A DNA stretch of 52,530 nt from Aureococcus anophagefferens (lineage: Eukaryota > Sar > Pelagophyceae > Pelagomonadales > Pelagomonadaceae): assembly GCF_000186865.1 (NCBI RefSeq), contig NW_008705586.1:152708-205237 (forward strand), read 5' to 3'. Both the position numbers and the translations under genes were made by a program. Under the pieces are notes generated by a model. That model was not told the origin of the DNA. It worked only from the letters and a program-made list of their open reading frames with translations, and did not search any database. Below are positions 10,034 to 20,809 of this stretch, piece by piece; within the stretch, counting starts at the first letter, position 1, and every line of letters begins with the position of its first letter.

Positions 10034-12098
10034 TTATGCCGGGAGACACCCGAGGTCAGTCCCAGATTTGTGTGGCGTGGCGACCTCATCGGGGCGAGTG
10101 CGCTCTGCTAAGACTTCTCGGACGCGACGCGCGTCGCTATGAACAACAGTGAATCTGAAGCCACTGTCGATGATGACATCGCCGTTTTGGGGGATTTCGC
10201 CGTGAACGGCACAGAGGAACCCAGAAAGCGTGACACAGTCAAAGTTTTCATCGTCAAGCGGCTTCTTTTTCGTCCAATCTCCACGCGACTCGTGCTTACG
10301 CTTTCCAGTGTCGTTTTCCTGGTGCGCATCGTAATCTGTGTCGTCCTCATCAGAGGCACGAACGGTGCGATCGTGCGGGGCGAAAAGGGCCGTACGGACG
10401 TCATCGAGCTCAGCCTCACCTTTTATGGCATACGCACTCGCTAATGCGTTCGTGGTCGAGGGATCCCCGTCCGCATTGGGCTGTAGGACAACCTGTATGA
10501 GGGAGCGGTCATCGACGTCTGTGCCCTCCTCCGCATCCTCTTCATCGTAGATCTCTCCGACAATCTCCTCGAGGATGTCTTCCAGGGAGACAATGCCCGC
10601 TGTCCCTCCATACTCATCCACGACGACCGCAAGGTGACAGCGCCGCCGCCGCATGGCTTCAAGGACGGCCCACACGCTCATGGACTCCGGTACGAAATAG
10701 GCAGGCTCAAGACCGGGCTCATCCCGGACACGCGTCGCACGAAGCGCGGCCTCTGTGGTCGCCATTGGCGGCGCGTAGAGGGTCATATTCGTCGTAATAA
10801 TCTTGTGTTTCCTGACGGGAAGGGGGTTTGAACCATCAATCGCATTAAACTCTGCGTAGCGGATAAGCGATTTGGCAAGGAGTATGCCCGTGATATTATC
10901 GACGTCGTCGTTGAATGTGGGAAGGCGTGAATATTTTGTCGATGTCATGACTTCGAGGGCGTCTCCGAGCGAGGCCTCATCGTCGAGCGCGACTACTTCC
11001 ACACGGGGTGTCATCACTTCGGCAACCCTGGTGACTTGGAGGTCAAGGACGCCCTTGACCATGTTGCTTTCGCGAGCCCCGATACCACCGCTCAGGCGCG
11101 CACCTTCGACAAGGAGGCGCAGCTCACCTGCCGACACATCGCCGGCGTGACCCTCATATTCCAGGCCAAGAGGTCGTAAGATTTCTTTGACCCCAAAGGA
11201 GAAGGCGCGTCCAACGGGCGCGAGAAAGACCGCAAGTGTGCGGATGTATGGTAAAGCGAACCGCGCGATTGGCTCTGCGTTCTGCACACCCAGTGTCTTA
11301 GGCAGGAGCTCGCCGAAGAATATTGTCACTGCCGCGAAACCGAGCCCAGCAACCGTCAACCGTTGTGGGCTGTGGCCAAAGCAGGCTCCTAGCGCGCTAG
11401 TCGCTAGTGTCGTGCCACAGACAGTGCAAACTGTCGACGCGACCAGCATCGTCGTCATCACTCGGGTGATGTCGTTCACTACGACCGCGAACCTGCGTTG
11501 GGTCCCATCATTCCAGTTGGCGACCGATCTTTATCAAATCAAGGCCACTTGGATTACTCTAGCGGCAAATAATCTAGGTATGAGCGGAATCTCTCCGACC
11601 AGTCGCAGGTAGTTCTGAATCCCATATATCTCGATACAGTGTAAGTTTCCCGCACTGCATAAACGGCGAGTCTTTGCCCTCCTCCTCCGCAAATTCGCGC
11701 ACCTTCCAAGGCCATAGCGTTGTGATGGCTATCTCTGCCGCATGCACTGCCGAGGCCAGTACAAAGAGCACACCCCATCCCATCACCCGAGGCGCTACAC
11801 GCACATTCGAGATACCACTGCTCCCTGAATTGGGGAGGCCCATCGCAGCTACACACGGCGCTGCAGCCGCAAGCGCACACAGGGTGAATCCTCCACGAAA
11901 GAGGGGCGCCCTGTGGTACTTTTTGGATAGTGCCGCGTCCTTCCGCGTCCCTGCGTATCGGTCTTTCTTGGTCAAGTAGACCCTTGCGTCCATAACCATT
12001 GTATTTTGGAGTGATGCTAGAAAATCGGTGCGGCGCATTCGGCCAGGCGCAGAAAAAGCGGAAACAACGCTAATGACGAGCACTGCCGTGGGACGCAT
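10034..12098 (-). CDS. Plastid-targeted CNNM/CorC-type CBS-domain metal transporter
   Basis: CNNM/CorC (HlyC/CorC) proteins move or regulate Mg2+ and related ions across membranes. Exons 12098-11656 and 11492-10034, joined by a 163-bp GT-AG intron, give 633 aa. Residues 1-20 are a signal peptide ending SAFSAPGR, the ASAFAP-like motif of bipartite leaders for red secondary plastids. A DUF21/CNNM membrane domain follows (AEIAITTLWPWKVREF, NDITRVMTTMLVAST, FGELLPKTLG), then a CBS pair (about 285-470; EVMTPRVEVVAL, VVVDEYGGTAGIVSLED) and a C-terminal CorC_HlyC domain (TLSGFLCAVHGEIP). An acidic, low-complexity insert sits before the last domain. An upstream in-frame extension to 12350 exists but overlaps repeat R2, so the ATG at 12098 is preferred. 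Plastid location and substrate are inferred. Confidence 0.85.
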
Positions 12099-12150
12099 CG
12101 AGACGCAATTCTGGCCCCTTCGGCCGGCGTGCAGGCAGAGGTCTACTACT

Positions 12151-13280
12151 ATTGTAAAAGCCCCCGACAATAGAACTAGTGGTTTTAGGCATAGCATAGC
12201 CTGGGCACGCTTGCGGCCCAGACTGACGGTGCCAGGCGGCTCCACGCTGCACCGGCGTCCAGTCCGACCAGCCCGGGCGTAGATGCGCCAAGGGCAGCGA
12301 AGGATCGCACGTCTGCGCGCACTTGGCCATACGGAGAATACCCCCCGCACTCAGGGCCAGCACGAGTATGTTCTGTGACATGCCACGTACGTCGGAGCTC
12401 TTACGTACACCCTAAGGGCCTCCGTAGGTCTTAGGTAATTCCTAGGAACTCCACTCAGCCTAAGATTGTAAATGGCTTTCAAGTTGCCTTTGGTGCTGCT
12501 GGCCGTCGGCTGCGCTGCGCTGGCGCCAGCGCGGCGTATTAGTGCATGTCCATTGAGTGCGATACAATCCTCGGCCACATGGAGGCCTACGACGCTGGAC
12601 GTTGCGAATTCGAACTTCCAGGCGGGGTGGTATACCGAGGTTGAAACGCTGCAGGTCTTGCCCGCTCCAGTAAGCGCGCCCGTCCTGGTGGGGGCGCGTG
12701 CCTTTAAGTATACTTACACATACAACTATGGGTCGTCCGCTGTGCGATAGGGCCACTTGCAACAGATTTGATGCTGGAGCGGCAGCATTCAGCGCCCAGA
12801 CCAATGGTTTTGTACAGAAGCATGCCTGGTAGGTACAAAAGTTGTGGAACAACATCGATGCCATGGCGAGGGAAGTTCAGACCGCACGCTTTGCGCGTGG
12901 TTCAGCGATCGAGCCGTTCTCGCGTTCTGCATCGATTCCAGTGCTTGTGCTTCGCGTACGTCGGGCCACAAGGGTTTGGAAGCTGCTGTGAGCAGCTGAC
13001 GCTATACCTTTGCCGTGCTCGTTCGTGCCGTGCACTGGCGCTCGGTCGCGGTTGTCCGCCGGAAAACACCCACCTGGCGATACTTCAACTTGAGGTTCAA
13101 CATGGCCGCCAGGCACGTTTGATTTGAGCCCCTTTTTGTGTCTGGGACGTCTGCATACACCAGGGGCGTGTACGTGAGCCGCTATTTCGACGGAATTGTA
13201 CGCGCCTGGTGACAAAAAGGTCGATATTCCAGCTTGCTATGCCTAAAACCACTATTTCTACCGTCGGGGGCTTTTATTGT
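12151..13280. mobile_element. 1.1 kb segment bounded by about 52-bp inverted repeats (R2)
   Basis: 12151-12204 and the reverse complement of 13229-13280 share AAAAGCCCCCGAC, then TAGAA, then the block GTGGTTTTAGGCATAGC, with only a few mismatches or indels. The orientation suits terminal inverted repeats of a non-autonomous DNA element. I found no clear target-site duplication and no transposase inside. The left repeat begins 53 bases upstream of the transporter ATG, so it lies in that gene's 5' region. Confidence 0.55.
12472..12750 (+). CDS. Small ORF with secretory or plastid-type leader
   Basis: A 92-codon frame starts with MAFKLPLVLLAVGC, a textbook signal peptide, then AALAPARR, which resembles the cleavage region of bipartite plastid leaders. 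The start context (GTAAATGG) is good. The remainder has no recognised domain and the frame may continue through an intron. It lies wholly within the R2-bounded segment, so it could be a captured leader exon or a chance frame. Confidence 0.35.
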   Translation: MAFKLPLVLLAVGCAALAPARRISACPLSAIQSSATWRPTTLDVANSNFQAGWYTEVETLQVLPAPVSAPVLVGARAFKYTYTYNYGSSAVR

Positions 13281-13304
13281 AATGTTCCGAGGGGCCCCTG
13301 CGCG

Positions 13305-13565
13305 ACGGTGCGTGCCGCGGTCCCCGGCCACGTCCCCGGCCCGTGCCCGGGCCGTGCCCGGGCCGTGCCCGGGGCCCCGTGCCGGGCCCGTGCCGTGCCG
13401 AGTGCCGGGCCCGTGCCGGGCCTCCCCGGCCCGTGCCCGGCCCGTGCCCGGGGCCCCGTGCCGCGTGCCGAGCCCGTGCCGGGCCGCGTGCCGGGAGCGC
13501 ATTTACCGTGCCGGAACCCCCGTGCCCGCCGTCCCCGGCCCCCGTCCCGGGGCCGGACCGTCGTG
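13305..13565. repeat. GC-rich low-complexity tract of GTGCCCGGGCC-like units
   Basis: Degenerate copies of GTGCCCGGGCC and CCGTGCCGGGC follow each other for about 250 bases. Frames on both strands are Ala/Pro/Gly/Arg-only by-products and are not called genes. Confidence 0.8.
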
Positions 13566-13599
13566 CAGGGGCCCGTCTCCGGGTGAATACGGGGGCCGG

Positions 13600-14015
13600 G
13601 TGGGGTCCAAACTAGAAAGCGTCGAATTTCCCGCGGGCTCCAGGCCCGGGGCGCTTGCAGGCGACTAAAGGGGGGGGCAGGTCGTAAACTCAGCTTCGTT
13701 GGGTTTCTCGTGTCCAGAGGCAAGCACGATATCCATAGTTCGGGGGTGTGAACACCATTATCCCCCTCTATTGTCGCTACCCCACCTAACTGTGCTAGAA
13801 TCTCTGCACGGGGGCATGTTGGAGGCCCAGTTCGCTTCGGGTGACCACACCCGCACCCTGGTGGATATTCGCCACTCGGATATTCGCCGCTTTCAGCCCA
13901 GTAGGCAGAGTCAGGGTATATTCCCCTGTGGGCTTTACTAGGCGCCGGGGTCCCGGGCGGGGCCCAAAATACCGGCGCCAGTTGCCCTTGACCAGCGTGT
14001 GGCGGGAAGGGCATT
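13600..14015. repeat. Intergenic with GC-rich repeat R3 copy
   Basis: The reverse complement of about 13605-13650 contains GAGCCCGCGGGAAATTCGAC then GCTTTCTAGTTTGG. Close relatives occur at 28773-28960. A second GC-rich block (13938-13980) resembles 28945-28985 in inverse orientation. No gene is evident. Confidence 0.6.
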
Positions 14016-15170
14016 TTACTGTCCTGCGGAGCCGATTCCGAAGAGATTTTTGGCAGTTTCATAGACGACATAAGAAGAGCCCGTGCTTGGAAGGGTGGCG
14101 AGACAAGCCGGTTTGAGGCCCTTGTAAAGGCCACGCCCCCCTTCTGTTTTGGAAATGCCTGCAAGTCCGTCAAACATGTTCCTGAAGGTCTTGGGACGTC
14201 CACCAATACCCTGGAGCTGTAAACGTTTGCGAACAACATCTAGTGGATGACAACTAATCTGGGCAACCATACCAGCCAAGGCACCAAGGCTCATAGTTTC
14301 AATGGTGGTCATGCGTTGACCTCCAGAAGATATGATCGACCGACAAGTTTCATAGGTGCAGAACTCAACCCCTACGTAGGGAAACATAGCCATCAAGGTA
14401 GGTACGAGGCCCCGATAGAGAGCACAGAAGCCTTGCTCTTCGACAAAGGTTTTCAAGGATTCAATGATGCCCTCGCCATATCTTCCACGCTCGACTGTCA
14501 GGAGAGATTTCACAGTCTCAAGTGGATAGACACAAGCTGCCGCAACCATTCCAGCCTAACAAAAAAAGAGCTAGTTAGCTCCAGCTCAACGCACGAATGA
14601 ATGACGCTGGAATACTGCAAGACCGCCCGCGATCAGCCGCTCAATAGGCTCGAGAGCTTCGGCCTTATTCTGCCAGCGCTTCAAGAACAAAATCTGTTGC
14701 TTAAAGAATTCAAAAGACACAAACTGAATACCTTTCGTCGGCGCGACCTTCAGACAATTCGCGCCGTTGCCCTTGTAAAACCCAGTTGCACCTTCGAGCG
14801 CCCAAAGGCGAGTCAGCATGTCTATTGGTCCTTCGACTGTGCCCACTGCCGCCATATTCACTGTCGCCACCACCTCTAATGGAGATACCAATGTGCGAGA
14901 CACCACTCCAGCGATCGCGCCCGCTGCAAGGAACTTCAAGTTGCGCGTCACTGCTGTCGTTGTACATGCAGGGGGGGGGGGCTTGTACGCGCCGCTGAAG
15001 ATCACTCGCAGTGCCTGATCAACAGATTGGGAAGCTGGTATTGACCATTTTCGCCAACGTCTTGCAAGGCGCCTTTCCGAAAGACATTCTCTCCCAGTAG
15101 GTGAAGGTAGCGCTTCGCCTGAGACCAAATGATAGAAGTGCCACAGCACAATTGCGTGCTTGAATCCCAT
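14016..15170 (-). CDS. Mitochondrial-carrier family protein, BT1 adenylate-transporter-like
   Basis: The protein has the three-repeat mitochondrial-carrier fold with six expected membrane helices. Repeat 1 (LKFLAAGAIAGVVSRTLVSP) and GNGANCLKVAPTKGIQF closely resemble plant Brittle-1 adenine-nucleotide carriers. Signatures are SPLEVVA (repeat 1), YPLETVK (repeat 2) and HPLDVVR (repeat 3); the first lacks the usual basic residue. Exons are upstream to 14616 and 14555-14016, joined by a 60-bp GT-AG intron. The N-terminus is uncertain. The frame can start at the ATG at 15170, or a 31-nt GT-AG intron near 15050 could bring in a leader from 15297. An 11-C run (14971-14981 on plus) lies in coding sequence. 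Plastid or mitochondrial placement cannot be decided. Confidence 0.8.
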
Positions 15171-15188
15171 CGGCGCCACCTCGGACAA

Positions 15189-15585
15189 AAAAGGTAGTCA
15201 AGGACGGTACGTACTGGTCACCGCCACGGTATTTGTGATCAGTTAACATAAACGAAGAATCGGTGTTAGCTGCGATTCGACAAGGTGAAACATACAACTT
15301 TAGGTCGCCTAGGGGCGCTCATGAGGAGACAGGAAAACGGATGGAGCTGCTTCTCCGGTGGTGTTGGTCGGCGTAACGGCCCGGAAAGTTGGTTTTATGT
15401 TGATCCTTTGCAAATGAAGCGCACAGTAGGCTAGTCGGGACTAGTAGTCAGGAGGGCATCACAACAGCTGACGCCGCAATATTGGATAATCCCAACTCCC
15501 TCGAGCTGACCCAGCTCTATGCCAGGAGCAACTACCCGAGAAGCGGTGCTGCCGAGCAAACCACCCGGCGGATACAAGGCACTGC
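15189..15585. other. Intergenic or 5' region of the carrier gene
   Basis: Apart from a possible alternative first exon of the carrier (15297 to about 15050, minus) I see no gene here. Confidence 0.4.
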
Positions 15586-16735
15586 CTACCATTCGTGGGT
15601 GCCTGAGTAGTCGAAGTGCCTCAACAGAGCGACGGCTCGTTCATTGGCCTTGAATATGCGCTTAAGCTCAAGTGTCATGGCAGTCGGCCAGCGAGGGGTG
15701 CTACGCTCGAAAGGCCTCTTGAGCTGGGCCATGCGGAGCAATGTGTGGGCTTCCGTGGCGATGGCAGCGCTCGCAACACCTGGCTCGTGCAAATTAGTAT
15801 GACGTTTTTTTAGCATGGTTTCGAGGCAGTCTTTTTCCACGTGGTAGTGAACAAGGATCTTCTCTAGTGTTGGATATCCGGCCCCGACAAAGAGATCTTC
15901 ATATCGGACTATCAGAAGTCGGGGGTCATTTTGATATAAGAGGATCGCTTCATTATCGTTGACCCAGCGCTGGAGGCATAAGACACCGCCTGGGTCAGCA
16001 TTTGGATATCTTTCTATGAGCGATAGCATGACATCGCGACCATCACGGACCAGGCCAACTACGCGAGTTAGTGGGAGTGTCGCAAATATATATCCCAGAC
16101 GGCACGCATTTGACGGTGACTTGACTAGCCAATGTGTCGCATTTTGATGCTTGTTCATGGCTGCAAGATTGGCAAAAGTGACATCGTCTCGACGCGACTC
16201 CACCAGCATGGATATTCGCCTGAAACTGTCAGCTTTCACAGAATACTCAAGCGCAGCATTTGGCGCGACGGTGAACACATTTGGATGCAGGGAGAGTAGG
16301 TCGACAAGTGGTGTTGTGCCTGAATGACCGCACGCAACAAGGAATGCTGGCAGCACTGCTGGCGTCGCGATCAAACCCCCTCTGTGAGTCCATGAGTCAT
16401 TGAAAGACAGCGGGTTCATCCATGGAGACCTACGATTCCTAGTCTATCCGCTGGCGGAAGTTTTTGGTGCAAGTTACTTACGTGCGCCGCGCATCTGAGC
16501 CACAAAACTGGGGTACACTCCAAACTGGGATAGCTCCAAACGATGCAAACATGCTCTGAAAGATCCCCGCAGTGCGTAAGCCCACGTGCAACATCACTAG
16601 CAGCGACATCCCTGCACAACATACGACAGGAATTCTTAACAGAAATAACGTAATGGTTTCAAAAGAGCGAGCAGCCAAACAGCGGCAGGTGCGCTTATCC
16701 GGTGGCGCAAGAGGAGCGCAGAAGACAGCTCCCAT
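15586..16735 (-). CDS. Golgi-type sulfotransferase, type II membrane protein
   Basis: Sulfotransferases move sulfate from PAPS to sugars, proteins or lipids. Exons 16735-16482 and 16429-15586 meet at a GTAAGT donor and a 52-bp intron, giving 365 aa. A hydrophobic anchor near residues 25-50 (ETITLFLLRIPVVCCAGMSL) gives type II topology, typical of Golgi enzymes. The 5'-PSB loop is ACGHSGTTPLVDLLSLHP and the 3'-phosphate site is RVVGLVRDGRDVMLSLIERY, both intact. The frame extends upstream to a GTG at 16765, but the first ATG is at 16735. The acceptor substrate cannot be told from sequence. It shares strand with the carrier downstream, about 400 bases away. Confidence 0.85.
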
Positions 16736-16765
16736 TGGACGGAATCCTTCTGAAGGGGCGGACAC

Positions 16766-17048
16766 TGAAAATCGGCCGATTGCAGATCGTCGAATTTGGC
16801 GGCGCCGCCTACTACAGTAGTGCGATGGAAAGAAGGCGTCGAGCCATCTTCTAGATCTAGCCGATAGAGCTAATCAAAGACTAGACTTCTAGGTTCGTGG
16901 AGCTCGGTACAGGTAATCAAGATCTTCGATTTCCGTCCACTAGTCGTAGGGTAAGTCGTCGGGCCCCGGGGTAAGTCGTTGGGCTCGCCAAAACGGAACG
17001 CCGCGCGCGCGCCGCCCGCGCCGCGTCTGAATCGATGCCACGTCGGTC
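16766..17048. other. Intergenic with direct repeat
   Basis: GGTAAGTCGTCGGGC and GGTAAGTCGTTGGGC occur about 20 bases apart near 16950-16985. No gene is evident. Confidence 0.5.
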
Positions 17049-17409
17049 GTTTCCGTCCACTTGGCCTTTCGTATCTCCCACTAGCCTGAGCTAAAGGAAG
17101 CAAGTAAAATCCTCCCTCAAGGGGAGGTTGAGCTCAGTTTCAATTAAAGATGCCAGAATGAAGGCCGACGGACCGCGCTTGGATGGCGCAGCCACCTCAG
17201 CGGGGATGGAGGAGGGTAGGGCAGGGCGGGTGCTTCATTTGTGCCGGTGCTTCATTTGTGCCGAAGGAGGGTGGTGGGCGGGCCAAAAATATAAGCCGCG
17301 CCACCCCGGACCCCGGGGAAGCGGCGCTCGAGCTGGGAGAGGACCACCACAGCCAGCAGTTTTATTTAGCTGGATGATGATAGGTGGTCTAAACTCACTA
17401 ACTCGTTAG
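17049..17409 (+). repeat. R1 dispersed repeat, copy B (longest copy)
   Basis: This 361-bp copy begins TTTCCGTCCACTTGGCC and ends ACTCACTAACTCGTTA. Near its 5' end it holds a near-perfect inverted repeat (CCTCCCTC/GGGGAGG). In the middle, GTGCTTCATTTGTGCCG is duplicated in tandem. A TATA-like AAATATAAG follows. It is shared with 262-433, 45361-45471 and 52183-52447, so both family boundaries can be seen. No protein, tRNA-like box B or target-site duplication was recognised. Confidence 0.9.
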
Positions 17410-17904
17410 GGCTAGACGCGCCCATAGAAATACTAATCTTTGTTTTGCGGTCGCCCGGCGGGAGGTCCTCATAGAGGTCCTCCGTCCACCGCGCGCGCGG
17501 GGGTCACAACGGACGTCCAACGGACGTCCAACGGACGTGGGACAATTCGTTTCAATGTTTTGTTTCGCACACTGCTCTGTCTCATGGAGCTACTTTATCT
17601 GGATTTCGTAGAGCCTTAAACGGTTACGGCCTCGGTTCTTTTTCTATGGGGAATTCGTCAGCCGATATTCTAAAGTCAGGAAAACGTCGAGGATCGTGGA
17701 GGGTAGCCGGTCTGGAGTTTCGTATTGCCCCCCGGTCTAGAGTCTATCCGCGCAATGTCTTGCTTACACGTGAACGAACGCGACGCGGCTGGCTTTCGGG
17801 ACAGCATGGGCGGCCCGTGGGTGCTGGCTAGAGCGCGTGTAAGAGCAGATTTAGGTGGAAAAGAGGCCGTAGTTTCACTCCAGGTTTAGGTGCATTTCAG
17901 GGGA
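17410..17904. other. Intergenic with short tandem repeat
   Basis: AACGGACGTCC is repeated three times at about 17509-17541, and GGAGGTCCTC occurs twice near 17460. No gene is evident. Confidence 0.5.
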
Positions 17905-20560
17905 CTAGTGAGAGAACGGATTCCCGATGTCCCTGTCATTTAGAGAATCATCGCTTTCTTGGCCGCTGGTATCATACTTGCTCTTGGTTGAGACTGACTG
18001 TATATCTTCGCCTGCGTCGCCTGTATACACATTGTGCTTGATCTTCGACCGAAGACCTTCAGATAATGGGTTGGTCTGCTGGTGCCTTTCCTTCCCTGAG
18101 AACATGTCACGTGCACCGCCAATTTCACGACGATGATGCGCTGCCTTCTCTGTCTCAGTGAGCTCTTCGTCCACATCCATGAGATCGACGTGCATGTCCC
18201 CATCCGGCTCCCCATCGCTGATAGATTCGACTTGCGTATCTTCGTCTGAATCTCCCTGAAGAAAAGAGATCCCAGACTCTGCGCGCCTGCGGGAGGTGAA
18301 GATTCCTCATTTTTCAAGTATAGTAGGACTCAGACAATTACGCAAGGATTGCAGCTTCTCTCTCCCTTCTGCGATGCTCCCGCCTCTCCTTCCGCTTCGT
18401 TTCACCAATCTGCATGCACGCCTTGCAGAGACAGAAAAGAACAAAGCAAATCAGGCCCAGGATGGCCGTATAGCATTTGCAGAAGAGTCTCGCGAAAGCC
18501 CCGAGCCACCTAGCCATTTGGGGAAATCTAGTTCTAAACTCCTCCAAAACGACCACAAGGCTGTTTTCATAAATTCGGTACCGACCATTAACTGCTCGTT
18601 GGAAGTAGGTAAGCCAGCTGCTGCGATCAGCTATGGATATCAAGTCGACGACTACTTCTAGTTCGCTACTCTGTTGAATTTTTGGACCAGGTTGCACAAC
18701 ATCGAATGCATAATCGGATCGAATTGAGAGCGTCGCACGCTCTCCAAGTGACATTTGCTGGACGCCGACGTCGATACCTCGAAGTACTTTGCCGCGTGTA
18801 TGGTAGATGAATCGACAACCCATGCTACCCTGGACACGCTTGCTTCCGTTGTGCTTTTCCGATAGCATAAGTGGGACGTCAAGCGCCGGAGCGAAGCACA
18901 TTTTTTTCAGCTGCTTGACACTGACTGTTTTTGTGGTAGCAGGCTTTATCTGGACTCTCTTCAAACTTCGTCTCGAGGAGGGATTGCCCGATGGCCTCGT
19001 CGCTAACCTGATCGAGTCATGCTAAGCCTTATCTGCAAGTGCACTGAATGCTGGTTAATACTTTGTCCCAAAACACTGTACTGGACTCGGCTGATGACAT
19101 GCGATAAAAACCACAGCTCAAAATGCTCAACAGCCAATTACTAGCGGCAGCGATATCCAAACTATACTTGGCCCGTGCTACAACAATTGAAGATAAGCTA
19201 CCCTTGATACTTTTCGGCTCTGCTTTTTTTGTTGATAAATCAGAGCGCTTTACTAGCTGTGCGATCGCCTCACCATTCAGCTCTATTTCTCCCAGAGTTT
19301 TGTGTTCGCCAATACGGTCGTAGTCGCGAACCTCAATGAGAAGTGTTTTCAGACTTAGGCTTTGAGCCAGGGCCTGAGACGACTTGGGGGCGGTGACGGA
19401 GCGTCGGAGTGCGCCCCGCCCGTCTGTGCCCTTCTTTCCTTGACTTTTCGCCACATCAAGGACTGGGAAATGAAAAACGCACTCGTCCCATTTGGGATCA
19501 GCACAATTGTATATGGGGACTCGCCCAGAGGCTGGCCATCCCAGAAAGCGGCGAGGTAAGGGTCACTTTCTGAGAATGTATCCGCACGCCTAAATTTGAA
19601 GAGATGTGGAACTTGATTTACGTGAGCACGCAGCTTTTTGCATTCTCGACCTTGATGACGATGTGGGTCATGCCCGTCTTCACATGAGTGGTTCGGCCGA
19701 TGGCAACTCGCATGGTCCCGGTCGGCATCTTCGGGCGCAATGGGTAGACTCTAGGTTCGGACTCGCCAGTTGCAAGTACTTTGACAATTTGCCTCGGGGA
19801 TAAGGACACTTGGCCCACAAAGACATCTTTAAAAACGGTATTGTAGTCATACATTTCAAGACGGAGGATGGGATCGACGTATTTCGGATTTCCATGTTCC
19901 CGTTTGTTTCCTCGCAGCGCCGCACGCTCGACCCACCTCGCAACAGGATTTGCAAGCGGAACAACGAAAGTTTCGCCACTCCAGATCGGATCCGTGTTCC
20001 CGTCTATCACTTGTGTCGCCCCAACAAAGGTGTCCTCCCAATATACGGCGCAATACGGGTCCGGAACCTGGCGCACGCAATCAAACTTGTGCCAGTGTTC
20101 AGTTTCCGACACTGGACACGATTCACGTCAAGAACGCTAGCCTGGTAGACTCGATTTGCGCATAGCACTTGAACATGAAGACAAGGTCCTGAACATCCAC
20201 TTTCGAACCATATCGGCCGTCCGCCCCGCATCGCAGTGGAGTCCACCACGGCAGTCTTCCCGAGGATTCGCATCTCGTAAAGAATACTCACCTTATCAAA
20301 GACCTAGATACAAAAAAATAAGTTTCTACTCAGAGAAGTAGGTACATAGTCTGGAGTTGCTCGTCAAATCACTCTCGAGCGACTGGCAAGACACGGCCTT
20401 AGACATCTGGATAGTGAGTCTCGTCTCCATGCTCCAGAGTTTGTTTTACCACGCCCTGGCCCGCAACTAGGATGCGCTCTCGCTTATCAGAGAGCTTGTG
20501 TTTCTCCTTGTATTTCTCGTAGCAGTCCTCACAGAACCTGTTCACGTAGCGTACGAACAC
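17905..20560 (-). CDS. C2- and FKBP-domain membrane protein, 5' end in assembly gap
   Basis: Reading down the minus strand: an FKBP-like N-terminal half at about 20480-20220 (GVVKQTLEHGDETHYPD, then VSILYEMRILGKTAVVDST and GGRPIWFE); C2 domain 1 at about 20200-19620 (VPDPYCAVYWEDTFVG, NTDPIWSGETFVVPL); C2 domain 2 at about 19590-19090 (ESDPYLAAFWDG, DPKWDECVFHF, LIEVRDYDRIGEHK); an FKBP-like C-terminal part at about 18870-18650 (GKVLRGIDVGVQQMSLGER, IRSDYAFD); a membrane segment (YTAILGLICFVLFCLC); a basic stretch; and an acidic tail ending at 17905. C2 domains usually bind membranes and FKBPs are prolyl isomerases. Some introns are clear: 20304-20404, and a GC-AG intron at 18256-18343. One base appears missing in a C4 run near 19525. 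Whether this is one gene or two is not proven. Confidence 0.6.
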
Positions 20561-20809
20561 GTTGACATGTCGTGATTATACGCAGTGGACATGCGGTTTG
20601 TGCCCCCAAGCGATCACTGTCGCATCGAGGATTTTTCGCTTCGTTCCCGGGATCTTGTCTGCGTTCTGTCGACATCGCTGACACTCTGGCACTCTCAGGA
20701 ACTCGTGGTATTTCGGTCTGAGCAGAGAGTGTCCATACCTGAGACATCACAGCTTTGTGGTCACACAATAGCAGAACGGACCGATTTGGCTCTATCATCT
20801 CCAATAGCA

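Noticed and set aside
13274..14239. 321-codon minus-strand frame through the GC tract
   Set aside because: Its length comes from GC-rich low-complexity repeats. It overlaps the real carrier exon in a different frame.
17049..17120. tRNA gene or tRNA-derived SINE head in R1
   Set aside because: A box A-like string is present on the reverse strand, but no box B and no cloverleaf could be found.
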